DNA of 64,000 nucleotides, taken from contig NZ_CP041186.1 of NCBI RefSeq assembly GCF_006517175.1, forward strand, positions 7,591,074 through 7,655,073, in the 5' to 3' direction. Source of the DNA: Persicimonas caeni. GTDB lineage: Bacteria; Myxococcota_A; Bradymonadia; Bradymonadales; Bradymonadaceae. This document shows positions 43,955 through 54,665 of the stretch, in pieces. A program made the position numbers and the translations under genes. The notes under the pieces are model-generated. The model did not search any database. It was given only the letters and a program-made list of their open reading frames with translations, and was not told the DNA's origin. Positions within the stretch are counted from its first letter, which is position 1. Every line of letters starts with the position of its first letter.

Positions 43955-45091
43955 ATGTGGAAGTTTGTGCAAGGACTCGCAACTAATCGACTCACCCAAG
44001 CATTGGCGGGCACCGCTGCGGCAGCCACGCTGATGGTCGCCGGTGTGTCGACCGCCGACGCTCAGGTCACCCACCAGCAGTCGGGCGATTCGGATTACCA
44101 CGTCGTCGCCCAGGGCGACACGATGTGGGATCTTTCGGGCCGCTACTACGGCGACAGCTACGAGTGGCCGCGCATGTGGAGCTACAACGCCCACATCACC
44201 AACCCGCACTGGATCTATCCGGGCGATATTGTCTACCTGCGCGACGATGCCGGCGGCAGCGGCGCGGCCCAGCCGGGCCAGCAGCAGGCCAACAACAACC
44301 AAGCCGGTGCCGGCGAGCCGATGCCGCAGGGCATGTACCTGCCGCTTGGCGGTTATATCACCAAAGACGAGGTCCAGTACGTCGGCCGCATCGTCGCCTC
44401 GCGCAAAGAGGCGAACATGCTCGCCGAGCACGACACCGCCTGGGTCGGCTGGGGCGAAGGGGCATATAGCGACGCCGAGAAAGAAGAGATTGAAAAGGAA
44501 GAGCGCGAGACCATCGCCAATCCGGGCGAGGTCCAAAAAGGCGACCGCTTCGCCGTGGTGCGCGAGGTCGGCACTCTGACCAACGATGATGGTGAGGTCA
44601 TCGCGCACAAGTACGTCGTCTTGGGCGGCGTCGTCGTCACGAAGGTCTCCGGGACCGACGAAGAGGGCAACAAGAAGTACTACGACGAGGTCAAGGTGAC
44701 TCAGTCGTGGCAGGAGATCTACCGCGGCGATCTGTTGATTCCGTACGAGCGTCAACTCAAGGTCGTCAAGCAGTCGAAGGCCGAGACTGACGAGGTCGCC
44801 AAAGTCATCGACACGCTGCAGCCGGGGAACATGTTCGGCGAGCACTCGTACGTCTTCCTCGACAAGGGCGCCGCCGACGGCGTGCGCATGGGCAATCGCT
44901 TCTTCGCGTACCAGCGTTACGAGGGCATCCACCTGGGCGTCGATCGTCCGCTCGACAAAAAAGTGCCGTGGACTCGAGTAGGTCAGCTGCTCGTCCTCGA
45001 CGTGCGCGAGCATTACTCGACCGCGCTCGTCATCGACTCGAAGCGCGAACTCATCATCGGCGACCGCCTCGAGATGTATAACGGCTACTGA
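43955..45091 (+). CDS. Secreted LysM-domain protein
   Basis: A 378-residue protein with a Sec signal peptide (ALAGTAAAATLMVAGVSTADA, cleavage near residue 39). A LysM domain (about residues 50-102) contains YHVVAQGDTMWDLSGRYYGD and NPHWIYPGDIVYL and should bind peptidoglycan. A Gly/Gln-rich linker and about 260 residues of beta-rich sequence with GVVVTKVSGTDEEGNKKY and YVFLDKGAADGVRMGNRFF follow; I do not recognise that part. AAGGA lies 8 nt before the ATG. It probably shares a transcript with the CpoB-like gene, suggesting a shared cell-wall role. Confidence 0.8.
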   Translation: MWKFVQGLATNRLTQALAGTAAAATLMVAGVSTADAQVTHQQSGDSDYHVVAQGDTMWDLSGRYYGDSYEWPRMWSYNAHITNPHWIYPGDIVYLRDDAGGSGAAQPGQQQANNNQAGAGEPMPQGMYLPLGGYITKDEVQYVGRIVASRKEANMLAEHDTAWVGWGEGAYSDAEKEEIEKEERETIANPGEVQKGDRFAVVREVGTLTNDDGEVIAHKYVVLGGVVVTKVSGTDEEGNKKYYDEVKVTQSWQEIYRGDLLIPYERQLKVVKQSKAETDEVAKVIDTLQPGNMFGEHSYVFLDKGAADGVRMGNRFFAYQRYEGIHLGVDRPLDKKVPWTRVGQLLVLDVREHYSTALVIDSKRELIIGDRLEMYNGY

Positions 45092-45113
45092 GTCGTACTC
45101 GAGGAGAGGAACG

Positions 45114-45147
45114 AAAAACCCCGGCCAAAGCGGCCGGGGTTTTTTTT
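45114..45147 (+). terminator. Rho-independent terminator after the LysM gene
   Basis: AAAAACCCCGGCC and GGCCGGGGTTTTT pair around a short AAAGC loop, ending in eight T. It begins 23 nt after the stop. Confidence 0.9.
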
Positions 45148-45323
45148 GTGGCGTGCCGACAAGGGCACTACCGCAATTCGAACGACACGAACGTTAGTTT
45201 ACATAATATCCATTATCGGACCCAAAGGGTCTAAAAATGCCCCAGGCGCCGTTCTAGGCACATCTGGGGATTTACGGGTAAGTTTACGGCGACCGCGGTG
45301 AGTTTACGGGTCGCGCCGTTTAC

Positions 45324-46091
45324 TCACGAGCGGAACTTGTCGAGCAGTTGGGCGAAGAAACCCTTCTTCGACTCTTTTTCCTGGCGCATCTTGATGAGTC
45401 GAATCTGTCGTTTGGCGACGACATTTTGGCGGTTGTGACGAAGCGCCTCGTTGAACAAGACCTTCGCTTTGTTGAGATTGCCGAGCCCCATCGCCACCAC
45501 GCCCAAAAAAGTCAGGATGGAATCGTTCTCGGGTTTCTGCTCGCTGATCTCGTCGAGCTCTCCGAAGATCTCGTTGGCGCGGGTTCGCTTGAGCGGCGTG
45601 CCCTCGTCATTTTTCGGGATCTGAAGGTACTCGGTATAAAGCAGGTGCGCCTTATATTCGTCTTCTTCCGGGTTGAGCTCGAAGGCGCGCTTGAATTGCT
45701 CGTGTGCGCCCTTGTAGCTGCCCGTTTGCAGCATGTTGTTGCCACGGCGGAACGCGCCCTCGGCATTGATGACATTCTCGATATTCTGGTCGCCGGCCTC
45801 GAGCTGGAAATCGTAGTCGGCCTTCTTATCGATATCGGACAGCGTCTGCTGGGCGGTGTTGAGCGCGGCAAAAATCTCTTGGAGCTTTTGCTTATACTCC
45901 GCGCTCAGCTCATAGCCGCTGTAGCGGTCGGCGTGCCAATCCTTGGCTTTGAGGCGAAATTGCTTCATCACCTCTTTTTTGCCGGGCTTGGCCTCGGGCT
46001 CGAGCTCGAGCAGCTCGTAGTAAGTGTCTTCGTCGAGGCGCGCGTGCATCTCGTCGATCTTACGACGGACTTCCTCAATATTGTCGGACAT
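45324..46091 (-). CDS. J-domain-like protein with TPR region
   Basis: A 255-residue cytoplasmic protein. The N-terminal part (about residues 22-93) reads like a J domain: TYYELLELEPEAKPGKKEV, FRLKAKDWHADRYSG and LQEIFAALNTAQQTLSDIDKKADYD. The HPD triad that activates DnaK is HAD here. A TPR region follows (about 108-145, GAFRRGNNMLQTGSYKGAHEQFKRAF, and 193-232). The tail is basic (KMRQEKESKKGFF). With the triad altered, co-chaperone activity is uncertain; scaffold or regulatory roles are possible. A similar-architecture gene is at 56854. The start at 46091 follows GAGTGACC. Confidence 0.75.
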   Translation of the reverse strand: MSDNIEEVRRKIDEMHARLDEDTYYELLELEPEAKPGKKEVMKQFRLKAKDWHADRYSGYELSAEYKQKLQEIFAALNTAQQTLSDIDKKADYDFQLEAGDQNIENVINAEGAFRRGNNMLQTGSYKGAHEQFKRAFELNPEEDEYKAHLLYTEYLQIPKNDEGTPLKRTRANEIFGELDEISEQKPENDSILTFLGVVAMGLGNLNKAKVLFNEALRHNRQNVVAKRQIRLIKMRQEKESKKGFFAQLLDKFRS

Positions 46092-46190
46092 GGTCACTCG
46101 CTGAACGTGTGAGTCGGCGGTGTATTTGGATATGTAGGATGAACTCCTCCACCAGATTAATACGGGCCCTCCGCAGAAAGCAAGAACGCG

Positions 46191-46221
46191 AAAACCCCAG
46201 TCACCATACGGCGACTGGGGT
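46191..46221 (-). terminator. Terminator of tRNA-Met
   Basis: On the minus strand ACCCCAGTC pairs with GACTGGGGT around a ten-base loop and runs into TTTTCG. It lies 15 nt after the tRNA. Confidence 0.75.
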
Positions 46222-46236
46222 CTGGCGTGTTCTTAG

Positions 46237-46310
46237 TAGCTACGGAGGGATTCGAACCCCCGACCTAGCGGATATGAGCCGCTCGCTCTAACCGACTGAG
46301 CTACGTAGCC
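46237..46310 (-). tRNA. tRNA-Met (anticodon CAT), elongator type
   Basis: 74 nt cloverleaf: GGCTACG acceptor, D-arm TAGCTCAGTCGGTTAGAGCG, anticodon stem AGCGG/CCGCT with loop CTCATAT, T-arm GGGGG-TTCGAAT-CCCTC, and 3' CGTAGCT with A73; no encoded CCA. The G1-C72-like end is G-U. Resemblance to E. coli elongator tRNA-Met (GGCTACG start) argues against an initiator. A tRNA-Ile2 with lysidine-modified CAT cannot be wholly excluded. Confidence 0.88.
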
Positions 46311-46353
46311 ACATCGATGGGCGAAAAATGCTACCTCGCCCTCGGGACGGCGA

Positions 46354-46382
46354 TTTCTAGTCTAACCTCCGGCGGTCGTCAA
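46354..46382 (-). promoter_or_regulatory. Probable promoter of tRNA-Met
   Basis: On the minus strand TTGACG (46382-46377), 17-nt spacer, TAGAAA (46359-46354), 44 nt upstream of the mature tRNA 5' end. Confidence 0.5.
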
Positions 46383-46398
46383 GCAAAAAACGTAATTC

Positions 46399-46417
46399 TT
46401 GGGAGAATATTTCCCAA
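46399..46417. repeat. Small inverted repeat TTGGGA-GAATATT-TCCCAA
   Basis: A 19-bp palindromic site between the divergent tRNA-Met and penicillin-binding-protein promoters, 5 nt before the -35 of the latter. Possible operator; the regulator is unknown. Confidence 0.4.
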
Positions 46418-46422
46418 AAAGT

Positions 46423-46450
46423 TTGACACCCACGGTGGATGTCGTACAAC
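46423..46450 (+). promoter_or_regulatory. Probable sigma-70 promoter of the penicillin-binding protein gene
   Basis: TTGACA (46423-46428), 16-nt spacer, TACAAC (46445-46450); about 100 nt before the ATG at 46551. Confidence 0.5.
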
Positions 46451-46550
46451 CACAGTGCGGCAACGCTAAAGCACACACAGCGCGGGTCCTGGCGCGATCG
46501 CGCCAAAAATCCCTTGACCGATCTCGTTCTTTTGGCCAGATTTAGGATAA

Positions 46551-47963
46551 ATGTTTGATCACGAAGAACAATCTAGACCCGACTTTTTTCGCTTCGCCGT
46601 CTGCGCGGCTGGCCTCTCCGCGATGGCGGTGGCGTTTACGTCACTGACCGCCGGTGCAGACGAGCGTCCGCAAGATCACGTGCAACGCGCCTACGAGAGC
46701 GCCGAACGAGCTGCGGCGACCGAGAGCGCCCTTCGGCGCCTCGATCCGGAAGGCAGCGCCCAGGCCACCGCTGAGGCCAAAGCCAAGGCCAAGCGCATCG
46801 CCCAGGCCGCCAAGGCGTTCGAGCCGGTGCCCGTTCGCGTGGTGCCCGAGGACTGGGTCGAAGCCGGCCTCGACATCAGCAAGGCCAAGCGCGAAGGCGA
46901 CAAGCTCGTGCAGACCCTTCCCAATGGCGGCAAGGTCTATTTGACCATCGAGCCGTCGGTTCAAGACCACATGGAGAAGGTGCTCGAGCAGAAAAATGTG
47001 CCCCACGGCGGCGTGGCTCTCGTCGAGCCGGCCACCGGGCGCGTTCTGGCGCTGGTGAGCCACTCCAAAGAAGGGTCTTCGTACGATGAGATCGCCCGGC
47101 GCCCGAAGGCGCCGTCGGCGTCGGTCTTCAAGATCGTGACCGCCGCGGCGCTCGTCGAAAGTGCCGGCGTCAGCCCGACCGAGCAGATCTGCTACCACGG
47201 TGGTCGCAGCCGCCTTTCGGAGCGCAACATCAAAGGCGACCCGCGTCGCGACCACAAGTGCGCCGATCTGGGAGACGCCCTGGCCTGGTCGATCAACTCG
47301 ATCATGGCCAAGCTCGCCTACAAAAAGCTCAGTCGTGACGATCTGAGGGTCTGGGCAGAACGATTCGGCTACAACACCGAGATTCCGTTCGAACTGCCCG
47401 TCCAAACGAGCAAGGCCGACATCGTCGAAGATCCCATCGAACGAGCGCGCCTCGCCGCCGGGTTCTGGCATACCTACCTGAGCCCGCTTCACGGAGCCCT
47501 GATCGCTGCCTCGGTGGCCAACGACGGCGTGATGATGCGCCCCACCCTCATCGACAAGTACGTCGATCCGAGCGGCGAGACGCTCTATGAGTTCGAGCCG
47601 CGCGTGTTGCGCCGCGTGATGTCGAAGAAGACGGCGAAAGTGCTGGCCAAGATGCTCGAGGGCACCGCCGAGAAAGGCACGGCGCGCCGCTACTTCGCTC
47701 ACCGCCGCGCGTTCCCCAACGACGTGACCGTCGCCGGAAAGACCGGCACCCTGTCGAACAAGGACCCCTACCTCGGATTCACGTGGTTCGTGGGCTTCGG
47801 CAAGGACAAGAGCGGTCAGCAAGCCGCGGTCGCCGGCCTGGCGTGCAACAAGCCGAAGTGGTGGATCAAAGGGCACTTTGCCGCGAGCGAGACCCTTCGC
47901 AAGTACTACGAGATTCTGGACGAGAAGGCGAAGAAGGCCGCCAGCGAGTTGGCGGCGAATTAA
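46551..47963 (+). CDS. Penicillin-binding protein, D,D-transpeptidase domain
   Basis: A 470-residue protein with one N-terminal hydrophobic segment (about residues 12-34) and an Ala/Glu-rich helical stalk (about 45-90). The penicillin-binding transpeptidase domain (about 125-455) has all three motifs: SVFK (Ser-x-x-Lys, about 188-191), SIN (about 247-249) and KTG (about 403-405), plus FVGF near the end. It resembles class B PBPs/MrdA-FtsI transpeptidases but lacks their large N-terminal domain. It should cross-link peptidoglycan in the periplasm. It probably works near the other envelope genes here. No partner gene such as rodA is adjacent. Confidence 0.85.
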   Translation: MFDHEEQSRPDFFRFAVCAAGLSAMAVAFTSLTAGADERPQDHVQRAYESAERAAATESALRRLDPEGSAQATAEAKAKAKRIAQAAKAFEPVPVRVVPEDWVEAGLDISKAKREGDKLVQTLPNGGKVYLTIEPSVQDHMEKVLEQKNVPHGGVALVEPATGRVLALVSHSKEGSSYDEIARRPKAPSASVFKIVTAAALVESAGVSPTEQICYHGGRSRLSERNIKGDPRRDHKCADLGDALAWSINSIMAKLAYKKLSRDDLRVWAERFGYNTEIPFELPVQTSKADIVEDPIERARLAAGFWHTYLSPLHGALIAASVANDGVMMRPTLIDKYVDPSGETLYEFEPRVLRRVMSKKTAKVLAKMLEGTAEKGTARRYFAHRRAFPNDVTVAGKTGTLSNKDPYLGFTWFVGFGKDKSGQQAAVAGLACNKPKWWIKGHFAASETLRKYYEILDEKAKKAASELAAN

Positions 47964-47987
47964 CTCCACCGCCCTCTCCGGCTTCGT

Positions 47988-49973
<1,986 letters not shown>

Positions 49974-50084
49974 TGGTGTACCGCTGGTACTTTCGTTCTA
50001 ACAAATTCCGTACATATCCGGGCGCCGCAGGCATTGAAATGCCGCCATAGCGCCGGGACGAGTGCTCCCATCGATGGTGTCACG

Positions 50085-51197
50085 ATGATCCACCGCTTTT
50101 TCGCTGTTGCAGTTTTGATCCTCCTGACCCTGCTCGCACTACCCGCCTTTGCCCAGGATGGCAAGCAAGGGGACAGTTCAGGTGCCAGCGTGGTCATCCT
50201 GAAGTTCGAGACCTTCAACGCCGACCAGGCGGTGATGGACGACTTCTATATGGCGCTGCACGAGGCCATTGATGGGCACCCCGAGATGCACGTCAAGCCC
50301 GGCGGCGACGTGAGCATCAACGACCTCATTTTGACGCTCGGTTGCGAATCCGCCAATGCCGAATGTCTGGCCGGGCTGAGCGACTTCGTCGAGGGTGACC
50401 GCATCGTGTACGGCTCGGTCGAGCGCTCCGAGAACGTCTACCTCTTTAGCCTCAAGATGTTCGACTTCGCCCGGGGCGAATTCGTGCGCGAGGTCAGCGA
50501 CAAGACGATCGAGGGCAACACCGAGCAGATCAAGCAAGGCGTGCGCGCGGTCATCGAAGGCTTCCTGTACGGCGACGTCGGCAAGCTCGAGGTCGCCGTC
50601 AACGGCGCTTCCGACGCCGAGGTCTTCTTCGACGGCGAAAAAGTCGGCCAAGGGCCGACGACGCTGTCGAAACTTCCGCTTGGTGAACATGCCGTCACTG
50701 TACGAACGGCTGACGGCCAGAAAAAGTCCAAGAAAGTGATGCTCCACCGCGGCAAGGTCTCGAAAGTGATCTTCGACTTCGAAGGCGCCAAAGCAGTCGA
50801 AGCGCCCGGCGCAGTGGCCTCGAACAACTATGCCGTGCCTGGCTGGACCGCAGTCGGCCTCGGCACGGTGGGTCTTGTCGCCGGCGTCCTCGGCACGACC
50901 CAAGTCAGCAGCTACGATTCTGAGGCCGAGTCGATGATCTGTGGCGACGCCTTGTGCCCCGCCGCTTCGACCGAGCGCGCCAACAAGCTCCAAGACGACA
51001 TGGATTCGGCCTACACGATGAGCATCATCGGCTACTCGGTTGCCGCGGTCGGCTTCGCGGCCGGCGGCTACTTGCTCTATGAGACCTACGCCGGCGGCGC
51101 CGAGTCCGAGCAACCGTCGACCGACGAGACCGACATCGAGCCGACGGTCAACGTGGGCGCCGACAGCGCTTCGGTCGGCGTGCGCATCGGGTTCTGA
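50085..51197 (+). CDS. Secreted PEGA-domain protein
   Basis: A 370-residue protein with a Sec signal peptide (FFAVAVLILLTLLALPAFA, cleavage near residue 24). The first half (about 30-170) is a beta/alpha domain with DRIVYGSVERSENVYLFSLK, recalling the TolB-like N-terminal domain in FlgO/PEGA proteins. A PEGA-type beta domain follows (about 165-235: DAEVFFDGEKVGQGPTTLSK, LPLGEHAVTV). Two hydrophobic glycine-rich segments (about 250-270 and 310-335) suggest membrane insertion. The tail is acidic. The ATG at 50085 is the only start giving a signal peptide. Function unknown. Confidence 0.75.
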   Translation: MIHRFFAVAVLILLTLLALPAFAQDGKQGDSSGASVVILKFETFNADQAVMDDFYMALHEAIDGHPEMHVKPGGDVSINDLILTLGCESANAECLAGLSDFVEGDRIVYGSVERSENVYLFSLKMFDFARGEFVREVSDKTIEGNTEQIKQGVRAVIEGFLYGDVGKLEVAVNGASDAEVFFDGEKVGQGPTTLSKLPLGEHAVTVRTADGQKKSKKVMLHRGKVSKVIFDFEGAKAVEAPGAVASNNYAVPGWTAVGLGTVGLVAGVLGTTQVSSYDSEAESMICGDALCPAASTERANKLQDDMDSAYTMSIIGYSVAAVGFAAGGYLLYETYAGGAESEQPSTDETDIEPTVNVGADSASVGVRIGF

Positions 51198-51220
51198 ACT
51201 GCAGCGAAAAAGATAGAAAG

Positions 51221-51265
51221 AAAAAGAGTAAAAAGAAAAAGAGTAAAAAGAAAAAGAGTAAAAAG
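51221..51265. repeat. Three tandem 15-mers AAAAAGAGTAAAAAG
   Basis: Three perfect head-to-tail copies directly after the PEGA gene and running into the terminator stem at 51266. Shares an AGAGTAAAA core with the octamer array at 40331-40378. Confidence 0.9.
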
Positions 51266-51294
51266 AAAAGGCGGCCCGCGACGGGCCGCCTTTT
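51266..51294. terminator. Bidirectional terminator between PEGA and HEAT genes
   Basis: AAAAGGCGGCCC and GGGCCGCCTTTT pair around GCGAC. It ends in TTTT on both strands, between convergent genes. Confidence 0.85.
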
Positions 51295-51319
51295 CTCGTT
51301 TACGCGATTGCGTGAACCA

Positions 51320-53191
51320 TCAGTCGTTCACCGCGGCGAGGCCGTAGGCTGCGATGGACTTGATGGCCGGGTCCTTGTGGCCCAACAGGCCGCGGAAGGT
51401 CGCCTCGAGGTCCTCGGTGGCATACTCGGTGAGCGTCCAAGCGGCGATGTGCTGGATGGCCTTGTTGTCGGACTTGCGCACGAGCTTCTCGAAGAGCGAC
51501 TTGTCCTTCGGATCGCGCTTTTCGCTGAGTGCCACGACGGCCATACGGCGCACATTGTCCGGGGCGTCCGAGTCGACGACGACCTTGCGGTAGATGTCGA
51601 ACATCGGCTCGCCGATGCGCCGGGCGGTGCTCATGGCGGCGGCGCGTGTGTTGGTGTCGCCGTTGATGAGCAGATACTCGACGACTTTGTCTCGGGTGTC
51701 GGCGTCGAGCTTCTCGATATCGCTCATGAAGCCAGTGGGCGGCTTGCGCAGCGCCTTCTTCATCTGCGACAGGCCCTGCTTGGGCTCGAGCTCCAGCGCG
51801 GTCAGGAACGCCTGCCATTTGACGTCGAGATTGCGGTCCTGTTGGACCACCTTGAGGGCTTTGACCCCACCGTCTTGGCCGAGGCGACGAATTCCTTGGA
51901 CCACGGCGAGCTTGACCTGGGGGTCACGCGCAGTGGTCTGGAAGCGAAGCAGGTTGAGCGAATTCTTGTCGTCGATGCGCGACACGGCCTCGATGACCGC
52001 GATCTTGACTTCCCGGTCGCGCTCGCCGCCGATCGCCTTCTTGAGGAAGTTCAGCGCCTCGGCGTCGCCGGTGCGGCCCAGGCCCTTCGCCCCGTAGAGG
52101 CGAATGCGCTTGTCGCCATCGAACAGCGCTCGGCCGAGGGTGCTGATGGCCGACTTGTTGCCCGTGCGTGCCAACGCTTTGATGCCGATGAGGCGCTCGT
52201 CGTACTTCGTGCTGGAGAACAGCTCCTTGGCCTTTTCGACCATCTCGTCTCCGGCGCCGGTCGCGGCGAGTTGCCAGCCGAGCGCCTTGAGGTCCTTATT
52301 CTCCGACTCCATCAAAGGCTTGGCGGCCTTCTCGGAGACGCTAGCGTCATGCTGGAGCAGAAACTCGGCGAGTTCCTTTTTCTGGTCGTCTTCCTTCGCC
52401 TTGCCGAGCTTTTCGACGATGTGCGCAACGCCCTTTTTGTTGCCCAGCGTCACCAGGTGGCGCGCTGCCTTGTCGGCGATGGCATCCTCGCGGTCGCCGA
52501 GTGCGTCTTCGAGAGCGGCGACCGCCTTTTTGGAGCCCCCGGGACGGTTGGTCAGACCGATGGCCAGCTTGACGCCGTCGGCACGAATCGCCTTGCGGCG
52601 GCTGTCGACCATCTTCTGGGCGTAATCGGCGGCTTCGTCACGGGTGGTGAACAAAGCGGCCTCAACCGCGGCCGCTCGCTCTTTGTCGTCGCGGTCGGTC
52701 AGGTAATCGCCCAGAAGCTCTTCGTACAGCTCGCCGTGCTGCTGCGCCGCATAGCGCATGACGTCGCGCTTGCGGTTGTCGTCCGCCTTCTTGATGACAC
52801 GCGCGAGTAGCTTGGCTTCCTGCTTGTCGGGAAGTACGGTCACGATCTCGCTGAGGGTCAGATAGAGCTGAGAGTCGTCCTTGAGTTGGTCGACCAGCTC
52901 GTTGTCAGCCCGGCGGTCGCCGGCCATCATCAGCCCCATCGAGGCGGCGATCTTGACTCGCTTGTCCTTCGCCTCTTTGTGCTCTTCGATGGCTTTGCGC
53001 GACGCCCGGCCGCCGATGCGGCCCTGGGTCAACAGAGCCGCCTGCTTGGCCTCGGCGTCGTCGACTTTGACGTTGGTGTCGACGTAGCCTTGAAGCTCTT
53101 TCTTGAGGTCTTTCGACAGGCGAGCGTCCGCCAGCGCCGGAGCACTGGTCAACGCGACGATTAGTACGGCGAGTAGTTTTTTACGGCCCAT
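51320..53191 (-). CDS. Secreted HEAT-repeat protein
   Basis: A 623-residue protein with a Sec signal peptide (LLAVLIVALTSAPALA, cleavage near residue 21). The rest is a solenoid of about 15 HEAT-like helical repeats, for example AIEEHKEAKDKRVKIAASMG, ALFDGDKRIRLYGAKGLGRT, VKIAVIEAVSRIDDKNSLNL and PDNVRRMAVVALSEKRDPK, each with the central Asp/Arg and hydrophobic spacing of the family. Probably a periplasmic scaffold. No catalytic motif. It lies 48 nt downstream of the PHA-system gene on the same strand, so co-transcription is likely. Confidence 0.82.
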   Translation of the reverse strand: MGRKKLLAVLIVALTSAPALADARLSKDLKKELQGYVDTNVKVDDAEAKQAALLTQGRIGGRASRKAIEEHKEAKDKRVKIAASMGLMMAGDRRADNELVDQLKDDSQLYLTLSEIVTVLPDKQEAKLLARVIKKADDNRKRDVMRYAAQQHGELYEELLGDYLTDRDDKERAAAVEAALFTTRDEAADYAQKMVDSRRKAIRADGVKLAIGLTNRPGGSKKAVAALEDALGDREDAIADKAARHLVTLGNKKGVAHIVEKLGKAKEDDQKKELAEFLLQHDASVSEKAAKPLMESENKDLKALGWQLAATGAGDEMVEKAKELFSSTKYDERLIGIKALARTGNKSAISTLGRALFDGDKRIRLYGAKGLGRTGDAEALNFLKKAIGGERDREVKIAVIEAVSRIDDKNSLNLLRFQTTARDPQVKLAVVQGIRRLGQDGGVKALKVVQQDRNLDVKWQAFLTALELEPKQGLSQMKKALRKPPTGFMSDIEKLDADTRDKVVEYLLINGDTNTRAAAMSTARRIGEPMFDIYRKVVVDSDAPDNVRRMAVVALSEKRDPKDKSLFEKLVRKSDNKAIQHIAAWTLTEYATEDLEATFRGLLGHKDPAIKSIAAYGLAAVND

Positions 53192-53239
53192 GACGCTCGT
53201 TCTCTCTCCAAGATTTGGTCAGTATGCCTTCGGCAGCGA

Positions 53240-53515
53240 TCACGCGAAGTAGCTGTCCATGCGCTTGTTGATCTGATCTTCGATTTTGCCCTTCAACGGC
53301 TTGGCGAACAGCTTGAGGTTGATGTTGACCACAAGCTCGGTGTCGGTGACTGCGACGTCGCCCTTGAATCCCTTGCCTTTGATGTCGGCCTTGGTGCCGT
53401 CGCCGTTCCACTTGGCGGTGTCGACGTAGTCGAGGTCATCGACGATCTGGTGGACCTTGTCTTTGGCTTCAGCGTGGTCCATGCCGTGGGCTCTGCGGAT
53501 GGTGATGTCTGCCAT
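53240..53515 (-). CDS. Polyhydroxyalkanoic-acid-system family protein
   Basis: A 91-residue protein matching the PHA granule-region family: DITIRRAHGMDHAEAKDKV at the N-terminus, a W-N-G/G-x-G-x-K-G core (AKWNGDGTKADIKGKGFKG), TELVVNINLKLFAKPLKGKI and a C-terminal IEDQINKRMDSYF. This family is named for genes near PHA synthase, but many members are found without it; no PHA genes are seen here, so a PHA role is not shown. Normal length. Precedes the HEAT gene. Confidence 0.75.
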   Translation of the reverse strand: MADITIRRAHGMDHAEAKDKVHQIVDDLDYVDTAKWNGDGTKADIKGKGFKGDVAVTDTELVVNINLKLFAKPLKGKIEDQINKRMDSYFA

Positions 53516-53774
53516 GGTTCGTCCTCGGTGGTTGATGCGGTTGTAGGTCGAAAGAGTCCAGATAATTCACGGACATCGCAGCGGGGAAGCTGCCATGCCG
53601 CATCGAACTTACTCGAATCGGCGGGACGGTACCAGTCGCGCTCGCGCGCTGTCAAAGGCGCGCCCATTCAAATACTTGCCCTTGTGCGCAGGCGGGTGGT
53701 ACGGTGGTGGGCGTCAAAGACAAAGTAATCCGCGAAGATTTTGATATTGCGGGTCTCCCAACGAGGTATACACG

Positions 53775-54602
53775 ATGAGACTCATCCGTCATTTGGCCAG
53801 CACGGCCCTCCTGACGATTTTGGTCGTGGCGTTCGTCTCCCCGGCGTCCGCCCAGCAGATCCGGCGCTATGGTGACAATAACGCCGGCGGTGATACCGCC
53901 GCTAGCTCGTCGAGTTCCAGTTCGGGCGGCGCCAAGGCCTGGTATCCGGGCATGCCCGTGCCCCAGCAGTCGAACGGCGGCGGCCAACAGCAGGCTGCCG
54001 ATCAACAGCAAGCCGGACAAGAAGGTGGCGCTGAGGGTGAAGAGCAGCTGTCCACCTCGCACCGCATCACCATCTTTTCGGGCAAGAACCAGGGGCCCAA
54101 CTCGCCGCGCACCACGCTCGATATGGCGGTCGATCAACTCTACCGCGGGGTCATCCCCGGCACCCGTGACGAGGTGGCTCACCTATCGCGGGCCAAGAAG
54201 GACGGCGCGAGTGAGGCCAAGAAGAATCAGCTGACCTGGCTCGGCTTCCGCCCCACTGACGAGCACACGCGCGTTTTCTTCCAGACGGCGCGCAAGGCCG
54301 ACTACCACATCCGCCGGAAACAGAATCCGGCGGTCATCGAGATCACGGTCAAGAACACCAAGATTTCGGCGCGCAACTTCAGCCGGTTCATCGATACGAG
54401 CTTCTTCAACCGAAACGTCAAGCGCGTCGAGGCCAAGAAGGTCGACTCGAGCACCGTCGAAATCATCATCGAACTCGAGAAGTTCGAGCAACCCACCGTC
54501 CGCCAAGACGGCAGCTACGTCTACCTCGACTTCCCGCACACCGCGCCGGCTAAGAAAGAGGAAACGGAGAAGGTTGCCGGCCAGAATCAAGGCCAGCCCT
54601 GA
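53775..54602 (+). CDS. Secreted AMIN-like domain protein
   Basis: A 275-residue protein with a signal peptide (LLTILVVAFVSPASA, cleavage near residue 26), a Ser/Gln/Gly-rich disordered region (about 32-95), and a C-terminal domain (about 160-262) with HTRVFFQTARKADYHIRR, NPAVIEITVKNTKI, FSRFIDTSFFNRNVKRVEAK and TVEIIIELEKFEQPTV. The beta-strand/nP-x-hydrophobic pattern resembles AMIN domains, which localise periplasmic proteins to envelope sites. Followed by a hairpin and then the outer-membrane-like gene on the same strand. Confidence 0.65.
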   Translation: MRLIRHLASTALLTILVVAFVSPASAQQIRRYGDNNAGGDTAASSSSSSSGGAKAWYPGMPVPQQSNGGGQQQAADQQQAGQEGGAEGEEQLSTSHRITIFSGKNQGPNSPRTTLDMAVDQLYRGVIPGTRDEVAHLSRAKKDGASEAKKNQLTWLGFRPTDEHTRVFFQTARKADYHIRRKQNPAVIEITVKNTKISARNFSRFIDTSFFNRNVKRVEAKKVDSSTVEIIIELEKFEQPTVRQDGSYVYLDFPHTAPAKKEETEKVAGQNQGQP

Positions 54603-54614
54603 ACCTCGAATCAC

Positions 54615-54643
54615 ACCTCCGGGTCGGCCCTCGACCCGGAGGT
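54615..54643. other. Perfect 12-bp hairpin between two envelope genes
   Basis: ACCTCCGGGTCG pairs exactly with CGACCCGGAGGT around GCCCT, 12 nt after the AMIN-like stop and 22 nt before the next ATG. No T-run follows, so a leaky terminator or RNA-processing site is more likely than a full terminator. Confidence 0.55.
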
Positions 54644-54665
54644 CTGCTGACGTCGACGTGGCTGT

